From: Agarophyton chilense
Lineage: Eukaryota > Rhodophyta > Florideophyceae > Gracilariales > Gracilariaceae
Assembly: GCA_030374765.1 (NCBI GenBank)
Contig: JARGXX010000003.1
Span: 1,116,001-1,180,000, forward strand
Length of the DNA: 64,000 nucleotides
Direction of reading: 5' to 3'
Made by a program: the position numbers and the translations under genes. This document shows, one piece after another, positions 33,053 through 44,520 of this stretch; position 1 is the first letter of the stretch; every line of letters begins with the position of its first letter. Below the pieces are notes generated by a model. It was given only the letters and a program-made list of their open reading frames with translations, searched no databases and was not told the DNA's origin.

Positions 33053-36000
33053 TTTCGGGAGTCTCCCCTTCGGGAGAGGCGTCCCCAACAGTGAGGTTGA
33101 CGACGTCCGAGGCGTCTCCGCCTCGCTCCCCGGTCACAATCCTCACGAGGAAACAGGCCGTCTCAGACGTGGACTCTGAACACTTTGGTGTTCTACGTCG
33201 ACCGTGGAAAGGTGTTCTTAACCGCCGGTTCCCGGATAGAGTCTTAGTAATGGCCATGCGCAATTACAAGGTGTATGCCGACCTTGGCCTTTCTACCCAG
33301 TTTATGGTTCGAGTCCTTACTGTTTTGGACAAAGGTTCTGGTCCGAATTTCATCGTGGAGTCGCTGCTGCCCCCGCCCTTGCGATCTCAGCTCCGCCTTG
33401 GCGTGGCGCCCGACGTCGCGGACGCGAATAACAACCCGTTGTCAACGGTTGGAACCGTCGCTCTCGTCGTTCGCTTGGGCTCCTTCGTGGTGAAACTCGA
33501 CTTTATTGTATGCCGGAAATTGGCTGCCCCCATCATCTTGGGAGGTGACTTCTGTGACAGTTTCGTTGATGCCATAAGGCCCCGCTTAAAGCGTGTTGAG
33601 ATGGAAGACGGCTCGTCGGTCCCGATTGTCCGTCGTCCGCTGCGGCGTGCCTCCAAGAAGCACGTACCGCTCCCTGCCGCGCCGGAACCTCCACCCGCTT
33701 CTCGGGAGTCTACCAAGCTCTGCGTGGCTGCGTCTGTCCGAATCCCGCCAGAGTCCCAAGTATGGGTGCGTGTCACTTCCCGTCAACACGGTTTACGAGT
33801 CATTCAGCCTCTCTCATCTCTGTACGGTGGATATCAACTCGCCGTGGCGAGTTGAGTCGCGCAGATTGTCCCAGACAAGCCGTTCACCGTGCTCGTTGCC
33901 AATCTGGGCTCCACCCCCCAGTCACTGGTGAAAAACCAAGTTATTGGATCGGTAATGCCTCACCCCACCGCGATGGTCCCCACTTGGCTGACCGCTACCG
34001 AAGTCTTCGGTCTCGTTCACTCTAAGGAGGGGGAGGAAGCTGCCGTCCAATCACCGAATGATTCGGAATCGCAACCTGCCGAAACAGAAAAGAAGCCCGT
34101 TCCGACGAGTTACGACAGGGTAGACCCCGTGAAAGAACTCGAGGAACTCGACCTCGGTCATGTACCGGAGTCACACCGTGAAAGTCTGCGTGAGATGTTA
34201 CGGGAGTTTACCACAATGTGGGATGGCTCTCTTGGTGAGATAAATACAACGGAACACCGGATAGATTTATTGCCGAACACCCGACCGGTGGCTCAACACC
34301 CTTACAGGGCAGACCCCAAGGCTCGAGAAGAGGAACAGTTCCAAGTGGACAAAATGCTCCGAGCTGGAGTGATCGAACCGGCTCAGTCGCCGTGGGCATC
34401 CCCAGTGGTACTGGCTCCGAAACCCGATGGGTCCTGGCGCTTTTGCATCGACTACCGTCGCTTGAATGATGTTACCGTCAAGGACGTGTATCCGATCCCA
34501 CGAATGGATGAGTACATCGACTCTCTCGGCACTGCTACCGTTTTCACGGCTTTGGACGCCAATTGGGGATATTGGCAGGTTCCCGTTAGGGAGGAGGACC
34601 AAGATAAGACTGCGTTTGTCTGTCACTCGGGACTCTACCGTTTCAAACGGATGCCTTTTGGTCTAACCAATGCTCCCGCTACCTTTCAGCGTGCTATCGA
34701 CATTTTGTTGGCCTGCTTTAAGTGGCGTACTTGCCTCGTCTATTTGGACGATATCATTGTATTCTCAGACAATCTGGATGACCATCTCACCCATGTCAGG
34801 GACATAATGACCACGCTACGTGATGCTGGAATAACCCTCAAACTGAGGAAATGTGAGTTCTTTACCGATACTGTGAAGTATCTCGGGCACATTATCCGTC
34901 CTGGACATTTAATGATCGAGGAAGCTCGAGTGAGGTCCCTTCGCAAGGCGAAAGAACCCGCTACCCAGACAGAACTGCGCTCCTTTCTAGGATTGGTCAA
35001 CGTCTACCGACGGTTTATCCCTAACTTCGCTGACATCGCGGCCCCCTTGCACGCGCTTCTGCGGAAAGGTCAACCACCTAAACTGGACCCCTTTACGTCC
35101 GCCCAGACGGATGCTTTTAACTCCCTTAGGGAGGCTGTCACATCAGCACCGATTCTATCGTTACCGAAACCCGGACTACCGTTTTCCGTGGACACGGACT
35201 CTAGCGACTACCAGGTAGGCTGTGCGCTCTTTCAAACTACTCCCGAAGGAGAATGCAAACCCATTGGGTACTGGTCATGCTCGCTCAATGTCCACGAGCG
35301 GAACTACTCCGTGTCGGAGAAGGAGTGCCTCGCAGTTGCGTGGGCCATCTCTACACTCCGCCCCTATCTCATGGGTGTGCACTTTACCGTTTACACGGAT
35401 CACTCGTCCCTACGATGGCTCATGAACATCTCGGAGCCGTCAGGCCGCTTAATGCGTTGGAGACTCCGCCTCGCGGAATATGACTTTGAAGTGATCTATA
35501 AGAAGGGCACTCAGAACGCGCAAGCGGACGCGCTCTCGCGTTTACCCACGAATGGGGAAGCTCTAGCCGTCGATGACGAGGATATACCTTGCTTCGTCGT
35601 AGACGATAGAACACCGGGGGACCCGGATTGGTTACACGATAAATGAAACGAAAGCCCGGAATCGGATGATGACATTAACGCATTGCTCGTCTCGGACGAT
35701 TCAGAGAAAACCCCGCCGGGTGATTTTGTGCCGATACCCCCGGAGGAGATGGTCAGAGAACAGCAGGATGACCCCTTCTGTACGAAGATTCGCGCCTGGC
35801 TTAATGGCGGTGCACAACTCCCTTTCGAGGTGAACGATCTTGGATACCTCGTCAGGACGGTTCAGTCATCCCCACAAGTCGTGGTGCCGCATACACTACA
35901 GTCTAGAGTTTTGCATCTATCGCACTATGCGACACTTGGTGGACACGCCGGTGGACGGAAGCTCTACCTCGCTTTGCGAAGGAGTTTCTACTGGCCCGCC

Positions 36001-38795
36001 ATGGCGGTGGATTGCTACGCAACGGCGCGGTTTTGTACCGAATGTGCTAAGAATCGGGTGAAACTTCGCAAGTACTCAACGAAGTTGAAACTATTCCCGG
36101 CACGGGCTCCTTTCGAGTTTGTCGCCATTGACATCCTCGGTAAGCTCCTCACCACACGACGTGGACATAAGTTTTTACTCGTTATCACGGATCGTTTCTC
36201 CAAACTGGTTCGGACCGTACCTCTACGGAAGATATCCGCTTTCACGGTTGCACAAGCATTTGTAACCCATTGGGTATTCGTCTACGGCCCGCCGGTTAAT
36301 CTTCTATCCGATAACGGAAAACAGTTCGCATCGCGATTCTTCGAGGACGTGTGCAGGATTCTTGACATCAAGAACCTGTTCACAACGACCTATCACCCCC
36401 AGTGTAATGGGCAAGTGGAGCGGTTTAACCGAACGCTATTAGCGTCTCTCCGTTCTTACGGGGCCGACCACCCAAAGACATGGGATTTATATACCGACGC
36501 CTTGACGTTCGCGTACAATACGCAGGTACACCGTACTACGGGCTTGACTCCATTCGAACTGGTCTTGTCCCGCCCTCCGCCCGCTGTCGCGTTAGAACCC
36601 CAGCCCACGCTGGATGCGTTCCCTTCCGTGAAGGATTATCGCCACAGGTGGAAAGAGTGGCTTACGAAGCTGATCCCGGTCGCCCGAAGCTCGATGGCTC
36701 GTGCCTAAGCCGCTTACAAGCGTGATTTCGACTCTCGCGTACGCGGTAAGGCCCCGCCAATCAAAGCCGGTGACTTCGTCTTCGTCCGTAAGGAGTACTG
36801 GAACCCTGAAAAAAAAAAGAAGCACAAGCTTTCTTCCGTCGCGGACGGTCCTTACAAGGTCATTTCGGTGAAAGACGACACCATGGTGGTGGAAATTGTC
36901 GACGCTCATGAGCGGATCTCCCGCGACCGCGTTGTACTCGCCCCGCCACCGACGTTGGAAGTAACCGAAATGGGTCAACAATCCCTCTCTGAGGATGATG
37001 GTGCTCGGCACACAACAGTGGCTCAGCCCACTGCCGTGGTTTCCAGACCTTCTGCGTTACCACACCCTACCCAAGGACTCTCTGACTTGCCGATCTTATC
37101 GGACCAAGGCCAGAATGGCTTCTCTTCTCTCACGCCATGGCGCGGTGTCTACCCCCGCCCGTTGGGCGTTTCAACCACTCCCCATGCCGCTCCGTCTCAG
37201 GAGGGGGAGGAGGCTCATAACTCTCGTCGAGAGACGGAAACCGCTTCGTCGCGTCATGAAAACCGTGGTGCACGGCCTCCTGGACACACCAGCAAGAACA
37301 ACGGTGATCCGGACGTCCCGTCTACCGACGTGCCATCTCCGCATTTGCGCGCTACAACCGTTGCTGAACCCTCTATGAGAAGCGCCACCGCATCTGCGTC
37401 TGATCGCACTCCCCACGGGGACTCTACTCGACAGGACGCACCACGTAGTGGAAACCCTCTTGCCGAAGCGAAACCGAAATCGTCGCAGGATGCTGTTCGC
37501 CCTCGCGATACTGGACCGGCTATGCCGTCGAGCGTTGACCCGCAGCCCATGGGTCACGGTTCGTCAACACCAGCTACGCTGGAAAACTTAGAGCACGCCC
37601 TCGCAGGCCCCTCTAGGCCAAATCGATCGGAAGTGGTCCCTCGTACTGTACGGCAGGACACACCGGCTAAGCCGGGCAAGCACACCGTAGCAGACGGGAG
37701 ATTCACACCCAGCACGCTTGATGCTGGTTCAGAACCCGCGCGCAGTGGCGGACGCACTCCGAGTGTCTCGGTTGACCCGGACAGCGTTGTCGAAGGCGCA
37801 CCGGTCACCCCGGAGAATGTGCCCGTCAAGGACGGAAGCACCTCGTCGCCGAGTGAAGTTGAACCCTCGAAAGGGATAGTTGAGGACGAACTCGCTCCCC
37901 GCAGGGGTTCCTCGCCGCGCACTTCGCCGCCCGTTGGTTAGGAAGGCACGGTTGACCCGGAGTCGCACGCCCGTCGCGGTACTTTGTCGCCCAAGCGAGC
38001 AGACATGCCGGCAGCGCCGTTGCACATGCCCTCACGTGAGGAGGCGGAACGCAGCACGGCGCGCAGTACTCCCAGCCATCAGCCGGATGTGTCACGTGAC
38101 CAGACGACACCCGGCTCGGGCGTTACGCCAATGAACGCCCAAGGCGGCTCACCCGGCAAGGCACGACGCCCTGTGATGAAACCGCCTCTCGCGTCAAGTC
38201 CAGCACCGTCGCGACGGATTTCACCCCGACGACTTGCGGAACGCGACCGCGAAACCCAGCCTTGGGATGATTCCGCGTTCCCCCGAAGGGTGGCCTCTGC
38301 ACGAGAACTCTCGGAAAGCATTCCGACCCAAAAACTGGGAGAGTTGCCCCACGGGAAGGCATCCGGCCGAAACCGTCGAACTGACGCTCTTCGTCATGAC
38401 GCCTTGGCGGAAGCAACCCGCCAAGCGGCCAAGGCAACCCGAAACCCGGTTCGATCCTCTACCCAGGGCATGGAAAGGCAACGCCAACCCATGGACCCCT
38501 CGGGGGAAGGGCATAGTAGCCCACACGCACCTGCGGACGTACACCGGTTTGGTCCGGTGACGCGTACACCGCAAGGGCGGGAAGTCTACGAGAAGGAGTT
38601 CGTGGTCGACCGCATGGTGGAGCACTCATACCATCCGGATGGTTATATTCAATACCTTGTCCGTTGGTACGGTTAAGGGCCCGAATGGGATTCGGATGAG
38701 CCGATGGAACAACTCTTACGTTTGAAGGTGGTGTCATATCACCTCAGAACGCGGACGGGAATCCCGGCATCGGTTTTTAAAGCCCAGGTGGGATA
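33016..38795 (+). pseudogene. pol: Pol of younger gypsy element: protease, RT, RNase H, integrase, linker, chromodomain
   Basis: It lies in the -1 frame relative to the end of gag and overlaps it by 37 bp. Protease: LDKGSGPNFI at 33325, where Lys replaces Thr of DTG. Reverse transcriptase: catalytic YLDD at 34741-34752. RNase H: SVDTDSSDYQ, KECLAV, YTDHSS and QADALSR are all present. Integrase: HHCC finger (SHYATLGGHAGG ... CTECAKN), D-D-E at VAIDILG, LLSDNGKQF and NGQVERFN, then the GPYKVIS motif. A disordered linker of about 550 residues leads to a chromodomain at 38592-38715 (EFVVDRMVEH ... YLVRWYG). Stops at 33853, 35644, 36706, 37939 and 38674 keep the frame. The last replaces a chromodomain Tyr. 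Confidence 0.9.
33043..33077 (+). promoter_or_regulatory. Candidate -1 frameshift signal at the gag-pol junction
   Basis: Gag ends with GGAAAAC followed by TGA (33043-33052). Twelve bases later a 6-bp stem TCTCCC / GGGAGA with loop CTTC lies at 33062-33077. Pol is open in the -1 frame from 33016. The heptamer is not a canonical X-XXY-YYZ site, so the mechanism is only suggested. Confidence 0.4.
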
Positions 38796-38976
38796 ACACC
38801 CACCTCGGTGGAAGAGAAAAGAGAAGTAGATTTGCTTGAGAACAGGCTAGTGAAGGAAGGTTTTGGGTTACACAAGTCACTTGGTTTTTATTCGAAGCTA
38901 TCGATGGAATACCGAGCACTCGGGATACTACTCTAAGTCACAAGGGAAAACTCCCCATCGGGGATCGCGTGCCCCG

Positions 38977-40914
38977 TCACGGGTTCGACTCACCGCCCCC
39001 GGGTTGGTTACCTCCCTGGAGGCGGGTGATCAAGGCCTCGCGCATCGTGGCAACATCGCCACTCGCTGCGTTGGTCCCCAGCCCCACCTGTCGCAGGAAC
39101 TGGGAGATCACGGCCGCTTGACCCGCCGGAGCGGAGCTCGCATCGCCTGGGGCGGACGCCCCACCACTTGGGAGATTCACCGGTGGAACCGGAGGTGGTC
39201 CAGCTACCGCGTACTGCAACCCAGCCCCCGCGGGGTTATCCAAATCCACGCAAGGCGGGGCTGGCGTCCCCGCGTTATAGGGACCTTCCGCTTCGGATCC
39301 CTCGACCTCCGCCTCGGCGTGCGCTTCCCCGTCGTCGGGTTCGTTGTCCATAATTGGATCGTCGCCGTCGTAGACGTGGTAATATCCATCCGCGTCCACG
39401 AAACCGATCGGATGCCCCTCGGGGATATGGCGTGGTGCAAACCGGAGTTCGTTCGCTTCCTCCGCGGAGATTTCGTGCCCTTCCCAAGGGTCAAAGTATA
39501 CGAAATCACCTCCCAAGGGAGTACGCCTTCCTGGTGACAGGTCCTGACCCCGGCTACCCACGGTGCGCCCGCTTTGTTCAATCGGAACGGTGGTCCAGTC
39601 CAACTGGTCGATGTAATCGAGAAGACCCGCCACTTCTTCGGCGTTGGTTACTCCACCAAGTGGGATGCTCAGGTCCAGGCTGCGAATCGCGGACCTCAAC
39701 CGGAACGGGAGGAACCACAGTCTGTACTGGTCATACACCTCCCAGAGGATGAACACCGCCGCGCCGACTGCCCATTCGGTAATCACCACGGACCACAGTC
39801 CGGACTCGGGATCCTCGATGAGGTACGAACCGTAATACGTGATGACTGGTGGCAGCTCGATGTAACAGCCCCGGCAGGCCTCGAGGTTCGACCACCACGG
39901 TGGAATGAGGACATAGCGACCCCGTCGGTCGGCCACGCGAAGGCGTTCGATCTCCAAGTTCTGATACGGGACCAAATACCCGAATCGGGATCGTGCTCGA
40001 CGCTCGAAGCGGATCAGGGCGAGGAAGTTGGCCCGCGCAAGTCGACGCATGTAGCGGAATTCTTCCCGGATACTCGGTCGCGTCCAGCACATGGCCTCTT
40101 GCCGTGCTATCGGGATGCCCCTCCACGAGAGTGTTTCCAAACCCGGCAGGCGGTCGACGTAACCAATCTCACCTTGAGTGCGGTAAAGCCAAATGTCGGT
40201 GCCGAGACCATCGGGGATGGGATATTCGAAAGGAGCTCGGCGAAGCCGTTGATGGCCAAGAAGGACGAAGGCCGCATAAGCGGAAGCCGAGGTTTCACTA
40301 CCCCGGCGCGCCAAAGCGTGGACCGGAACCGCTACGCGGCGTCGCCAATCCAACGAAGTTGTCGCCACGGCCGGAATATCGCCCGGAAGCATCCCGTTTC
40401 CATCGGTGTACATCGCTATGAGCGCTTCTTTTAACACCGCAATCGGGTGGAACCACGGCGAAAGCCGGAGAACGGACGCATGATGCCCCGGATGGCGCCC
40501 GACAAGCATGTCGTATGGCGGCCACCTTCTCGGGGGGAACATTCCGTACGGAGCAGCAGCCGCGTTCGCGATAGGAATCTGCGGCGCAGCCGATGACCCG
40601 CTTTGCGGAAGCGGACCGGACCGGAAGCCGGAGAAGTACCCCGCAGGGAGACGGTTGGGTTGATTGTTTTGGTTGCTCATCGGTGAGCGAATAGGCCGGA
40701 TGACCGGAAGAGGAGACCGGCGAAGCGAAAGACGATGCCGAGGAATCGGAGGACTGGCACGCAAGGATGCGGATTCGGTTGAGATGGAACGTTGAGAACG
40801 GTTGTTGCCAGGAGACTGGAGTTTTGCCGCACTGCGTTTGTTGGCATCGGATGTAGTGGATCCCAGCGAGCTGGTTGCACTCTTATGCATTCGTCTCGGC
40901 GCGTCGCCCACCAT
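38977..40914 (-). CDS. Antisense accessory ORF of the gypsy element, intact, unknown function
   Basis: This intact ORF of 645 codons lies opposite to gag-pol, convergent with pol and starting 35 bp from the 3' LTR. Two starts are possible: an ATG at 40914 or at 40680 (MSNQNNQPNRLP, 567 residues); the second fits the relative at 57.3-59.0 kb, which starts MSKHLAYVVN. I recognise no domain. The N-terminal 130 residues are disordered, then comes a Trp/Arg/Tyr-rich central region: IWLYRTQGEIGYVDRL, RSRFGYLVPYQNLEIERLR, ACRGCYIELPP, a possible membrane or buried helix at VVITEWAVGAAVFILWEVY, and TPLGGDFVYFDPWEGHEIS. The tail is acidic then Gly/Ala/Pro-rich. Two diverged relatives elsewhere keep these blocks in the same reading frame, which supports real coding. 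Transcription would need an antisense promoter in the 3' LTR. Confidence 0.8.
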   Translation of the reverse strand: MVGDAPRRMHKSATSSLGSTTSDANKRSAAKLQSPGNNRSQRSISTESASLRASPPIPRHRLSLRRSPLPVIRPIRSPMSNQNNQPNRLPAGYFSGFRSGPLPQSGSSAAPQIPIANAAAAPYGMFPPRRWPPYDMLVGRHPGHHASVLRLSPWFHPIAVLKEALIAMYTDGNGMLPGDIPAVATTSLDWRRRVAVPVHALARRGSETSASAYAAFVLLGHQRLRRAPFEYPIPDGLGTDIWLYRTQGEIGYVDRLPGLETLSWRGIPIARQEAMCWTRPSIREEFRYMRRLARANFLALIRFERRARSRFGYLVPYQNLEIERLRVADRRGRYVLIPPWWSNLEACRGCYIELPPVITYYGSYLIEDPESGLWSVVITEWAVGAAVFILWEVYDQYRLWFLPFRLRSAIRSLDLSIPLGGVTNAEEVAGLLDYIDQLDWTTVPIEQSGRTVGSRGQDLSPGRRTPLGGDFVYFDPWEGHEISAEEANELRFAPRHIPEGHPIGFVDADGYYHVYDGDDPIMDNEPDDGEAHAEAEVEGSEAEGPYNAGTPAPPCVDLDNPAGAGLQYAVAGPPPVPPVNLPSGGASAPGDASSAPAGQAAVISQFLRQVGLGTNAASGDVATMREALITRLQGGNQPGGGESNP

Positions 40915-40938
40915 CGCGAATGTCGTACTCGCGCCTCA

Positions 40939-40949
40939 GGAGGGGGATA
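40939..40949 (+). other. Polypurine tract of younger gypsy element
   Basis: GGAGGGGGATA directly precedes the 3' LTR. The last ten bases across the boundary, GGGGGATATG, recur at 59149-59158 in another element. Confidence 0.85.
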
Positions 40950-41871
40950 TGAAATGTAACCCTCGTGAGGGCCGTTTTCCAGGACTTGGTTGTTTTTCCG
41001 CCTCGGGCGATACTTGTGAGATCTATGAGTAATACCGCTACTAGCAGGCTGGCGTAGCCAGGTGTATACGCGTTGTTCGCGAAGTGCACCGGCGGCCGTG
41101 CGCCGTGGCCCCGATTCGGGTGTGACTTACCCACGTGTACCACGGGTGGCCCAGGACAGGTTGGCACAGCATAGCTGGATATTTCTTTATTTATTTAGCT
41201 TTAATACACTAGGTTAGGGAGCTCTTTACAGTATTCTACACTATATAGTGCCAGGGCGATCTCGCCCTGACACTCAGTAAACCTCCCCAACCAGGGTTCT
41301 TGGCTCTAAGTCTTTTTCCGCTTTCGCGAGTCTTCCACACTCTACGAAGGTGAAGCCGCGTTACTATAGGTAGAGTTATCCACCCTGCGTCAACAGGAGA
41401 CTCACCGCTGTTAGCGTGTATATCTTTCATACCACTGCCGTGTTCTCGCCCCAGTATTGGGTTTGCTACATATTTCTTTTGGCTCTCGTGGCCCATGCCC
41501 CCGATCGCCCCCACTGGGTGGTCCCCCCTTTATCGCTTACCCACTCTCGTGGTAGCTCCCCCTTTTGCTTTGTGGTTGGTTATTCGTGCCGCTCACGCGT
41601 GTGCCGCACGCCGGCTTACCGTGTTTACCGCCACTCCTGTGGGTGCATTACTCGATCTCGAGACTTGCCCACTCCCGTGGAATACAGCTCATACCTGGTC
41701 TGCTCCCTTCTAGCATCCCGCACTCTCCCCGCTTGGCGTGCCGGTGAACCTCGGCTTTACACCCCGACTTAGTCTTGTTCACTCCGGAGAGGCTCCGTCG
41801 CCGTGCTACCCTCTTTGGAGGAAGACTCGGACATCTACGTGTGTTTCCGCCGCCCTTGGCGTTGCACTACA
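40950..41871 (+). repeat. 3' LTR of younger gypsy element (922 bp)
   Basis: It begins TGAAATGTAACC and ends GCACTACA. It has the same length as the 5' LTR with about 25 substitutions and no indels by eye. Confidence 0.97.
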
Positions 41872-44520
41872 CAGAACATCCTATTGACGTTGTACCGGGT
41901 GCACGACCCATCGCTCAATTACCGTATCGGGCAGGCCCGCGAACTCGTCAGATCGAGCAAGACATCGTGGACTCCATGTGGGAGAAGGGAATCATTGAGC
42001 CAGATCAATCAGCTTGAGCATCCCTGGTGGTCCTTGCTCTCAAAAGGAGATAGTTCTTTACGTTTTTGCGTTGACTACAGAAAACTGAATGCAGTAACTG
42101 TGAGGGCTACGTACCCACTACCGCGTATGGATGAATGCATCGATAGTCTTGGAGAAGCCAATGTTTTTTCTACGCTTGACGAAAATTGGGGATACTGGCA
42201 GATACCAGTCGCCCCAGATGACCAAGATAAAACTACATTTGCGTGTCACGTAGGACTGTATCGCTTTAAGCAAATGCAATTTGGTTTCACCAATGCCCCT
42301 GCGACTTTTCAGCGTGCTATCGATATAGTGTTATCACAGTATAAGTGGAAAACATGTCTTGTTTACTTGGATCAAATCATCATTTTCAGTAAAAATATGG
42401 CAGACCATTTCGGGAATGTTGAGGGAATCCTCGAGAAGTTACAGCAACCTGGAACTACCTTGAACATCAAGAGGTTTGAATGGTACACGGACCAAGTGAA
42501 ATGCCTGGGACACAGGATAAAGCCAAGGAAACTGGAAATGGAAGAAGTGCAGGCCGCTGCGATTCGTGAGGCCAAACCTCCGCGAACGCAGACGCAATTG
42601 AAATCTTTTCTCGGACTTTGTAACGTCTACAGACGATTTGTGCCGCGCTATTCGCATACCGCTGCACCCCTTCATGCTTTATTGAAGAAGTGACAACCCT
42701 TTCAATTGAAGGAATTCGGAGAAGCCGAAACAGAAGCTATCGCAAAGCTAAAACACGTGCTGACCACAGCTCCTGTGTTATATCTTCCGAAAACGAATCT
42801 TCCTTACTCCATCGATACGGACGCTAGCGATTATCAGATAGGGTGTGCCCTTTTTCAAACGCACGAATACGGCATACGATATCCCATTGGATACTGTTCG
42901 ACAACACTGCACCACGCAGAAAAGAACTACTCTCTGTCAGAAAAGAAATAACTTGCCATGGTTCGGGATCTCACGATCCTCAGACCTTACCTATAGGGGG
43001 CTCACTTTTCGGTCAATACCGATCATTCATGCCTCAGATGGCTCATTTCCACTACCGACCCGTCGTAACGCTTAATGCGATGGCGTCTGCGCATTTCAGA
43101 TTTTGATTTCACAATCAACTACAAGAAGGGAACTTCAAACGTACACACTGAAGCGTTATCGCGACTCGAAACCTTAAGAGAAACCGAACTGGAAATCGAT
43201 GATGAGATACCATGTTTGGTAACGGAAAATTTGAGAACAAAAGATGAAGATCTAGAAGATCTAGAAGAAGAAAATTATCAAATGGAATTACTGGTAGCTC
43301 AGACTTCGGATACTGATCCATATGATCAACTCGAACGCATTTCTCTTGAAGAGATATTATATGAACAAGTCACAGATGCCTTCTGTGCGGCTATTCGCTA
43401 TCGTCTTAACGGGGGGAAGGTGTTGTCTTTTCCTCTCGACGATCGAGGAATCTTTTTTCTAACTGTTGAATCGTATGAGAAAATCGTGATGCCACACGCT
43501 CTCAAAAGCAGAGTACTGCATTTTGCACATTATTCGCAAATGTCTGGTCATCCAGGAGGTATGAATCTGTATCTAACCCTCAGAAGGGACTTTTATTGAC
43601 CAACCTTGGCAATGGATTGTCATGTGACAGCTAAGATGTGCGTAACGTGCGCCAGGAATAGAGTGAAGCTCTGGAAAAAGAAGAAGCCACTGAAGCTGTT
43701 CCCAGCAATCGCACCTCTACAGTATGTGAGTATTGGCATACTCGGGGAATGATCCACTCGAAGCGGGGAAACAGATACTTTTTTGGTAATAACTGATCGC
43801 TTCCCTGAGCTGGTTAAGACTGTTCCGCTGAAACGGATTACTGCTTCCATGATAGCACTAGCGTTCATCCACCATTGGGTTTATTACTACGGACCACCGG
43901 ATACTCTGCTCTCAGATAATGGCAATCAATTCGTTGCACGCTTCTTTCAAGATGTATGCAGGATACTTGGAGTTAAGAACATGTTCACCACGACGTATCA
44001 TCCGCAATGTAACGGGCAGGTGGAACGGTACAACCGTACAATACTCGCCGCAATTCGGCACTACATCGGAGAACACCCGAAGGACTGGGATCTGTACACA
44101 GGCACGCTTTGCTACGCATAAAATACGCAAGTGCATTCGACGACGAAGCTAACACCCTTTGAATTGGTAATACCTCGCCGACCAGCGGCTTTGCCAATCA
44201 ATGTAGATTCGGACAGAACCGAAGAAGAGACAATGCTGACGCCGGCTCAGTTTCACCTATGCTGGAGGAATGAGTTGCACAAACGCACTACACAGACTGC
44301 AAAAGAGATGGGAGAGGCCCAAGCGCGCTACAAGCGTAATAACGACGCGTCAATGCGACGGGCACTCCCGGATATCCTAGTCGGAGGACACATTTTCGTG
44401 AGAGTGGAAAGCAAAGATAGCCGGAAGATCGGAAAAGACAAGGAACGAAAACGCTGTCATATGTTAGCGCCGATCGCTACAGGACCGCATGAAGTTGTCG
44501 AATTCGACAAACCGGAGACG
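41872..44520 (+). mobile_element. pol: Older Ty3/gypsy element, 3' part (RT, RNase H, integrase)
   Basis: This continues the pol frame interrupted at 29838, after the CAGAA duplicate at 41872-41876. RT is recognisable from CVDYRKLNAVTV to FLGLCNVYRRFVP, but the catalytic YLDD reads YLDQ (42364-42375). RNase H (SIDTDASDYQ) and integrase (HHCC region near 43540-43660, LLSDNGNQF, NGQVERYN) follow with stops at 42691, 42949, 43597, 43750 and 44119. A GPHEVV motif near 44480 marks the end of integrase; homology to the younger element stops near 44510. No chromodomain, antisense ORF or 3' LTR follows, so the 3' end is deleted. Confidence 0.85.

Larger units (their letters stand above)
29839..41871 (+). 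mobile_element. Younger full-length Ty3/gypsy LTR retrotransposon with chromodomain and antisense ORF
   Basis: This is 12,033 bp, flanked by CAGAA target duplications. Order: 922-bp LTR, gag, pol (protease, RT, RNase H, integrase, very long linker, chromodomain), a 645-codon ORF on the opposite strand, polypurine tract, 922-bp LTR. The LTRs have equal length and differ at about 25 positions by eye count (near 2.7 percent), so insertion is not recent. Gag and pol together carry six in-frame stops (31759, 33853, 35644, 36706, 37939, 38674) and one 1-base insertion (A-run at 31996-31999), so this copy is not autonomous. RT and integrase catalytic residues are otherwise intact. Confidence 0.95.

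Noticed and set aside
31759-38676. Stop codons in gag-pol as programmed readthrough or an altered genetic code
   Set aside because: All three stop codons occur at positions where the older copy or the domain consensus has various amino acids, and host genes use standard stops; decay explains them better.
39574-40434. 286-codon plus-strand ORF opposite the antisense accessory gene
   Set aside because: The minus-strand frame is the one conserved in two diverged relatives; the plus frame is not.
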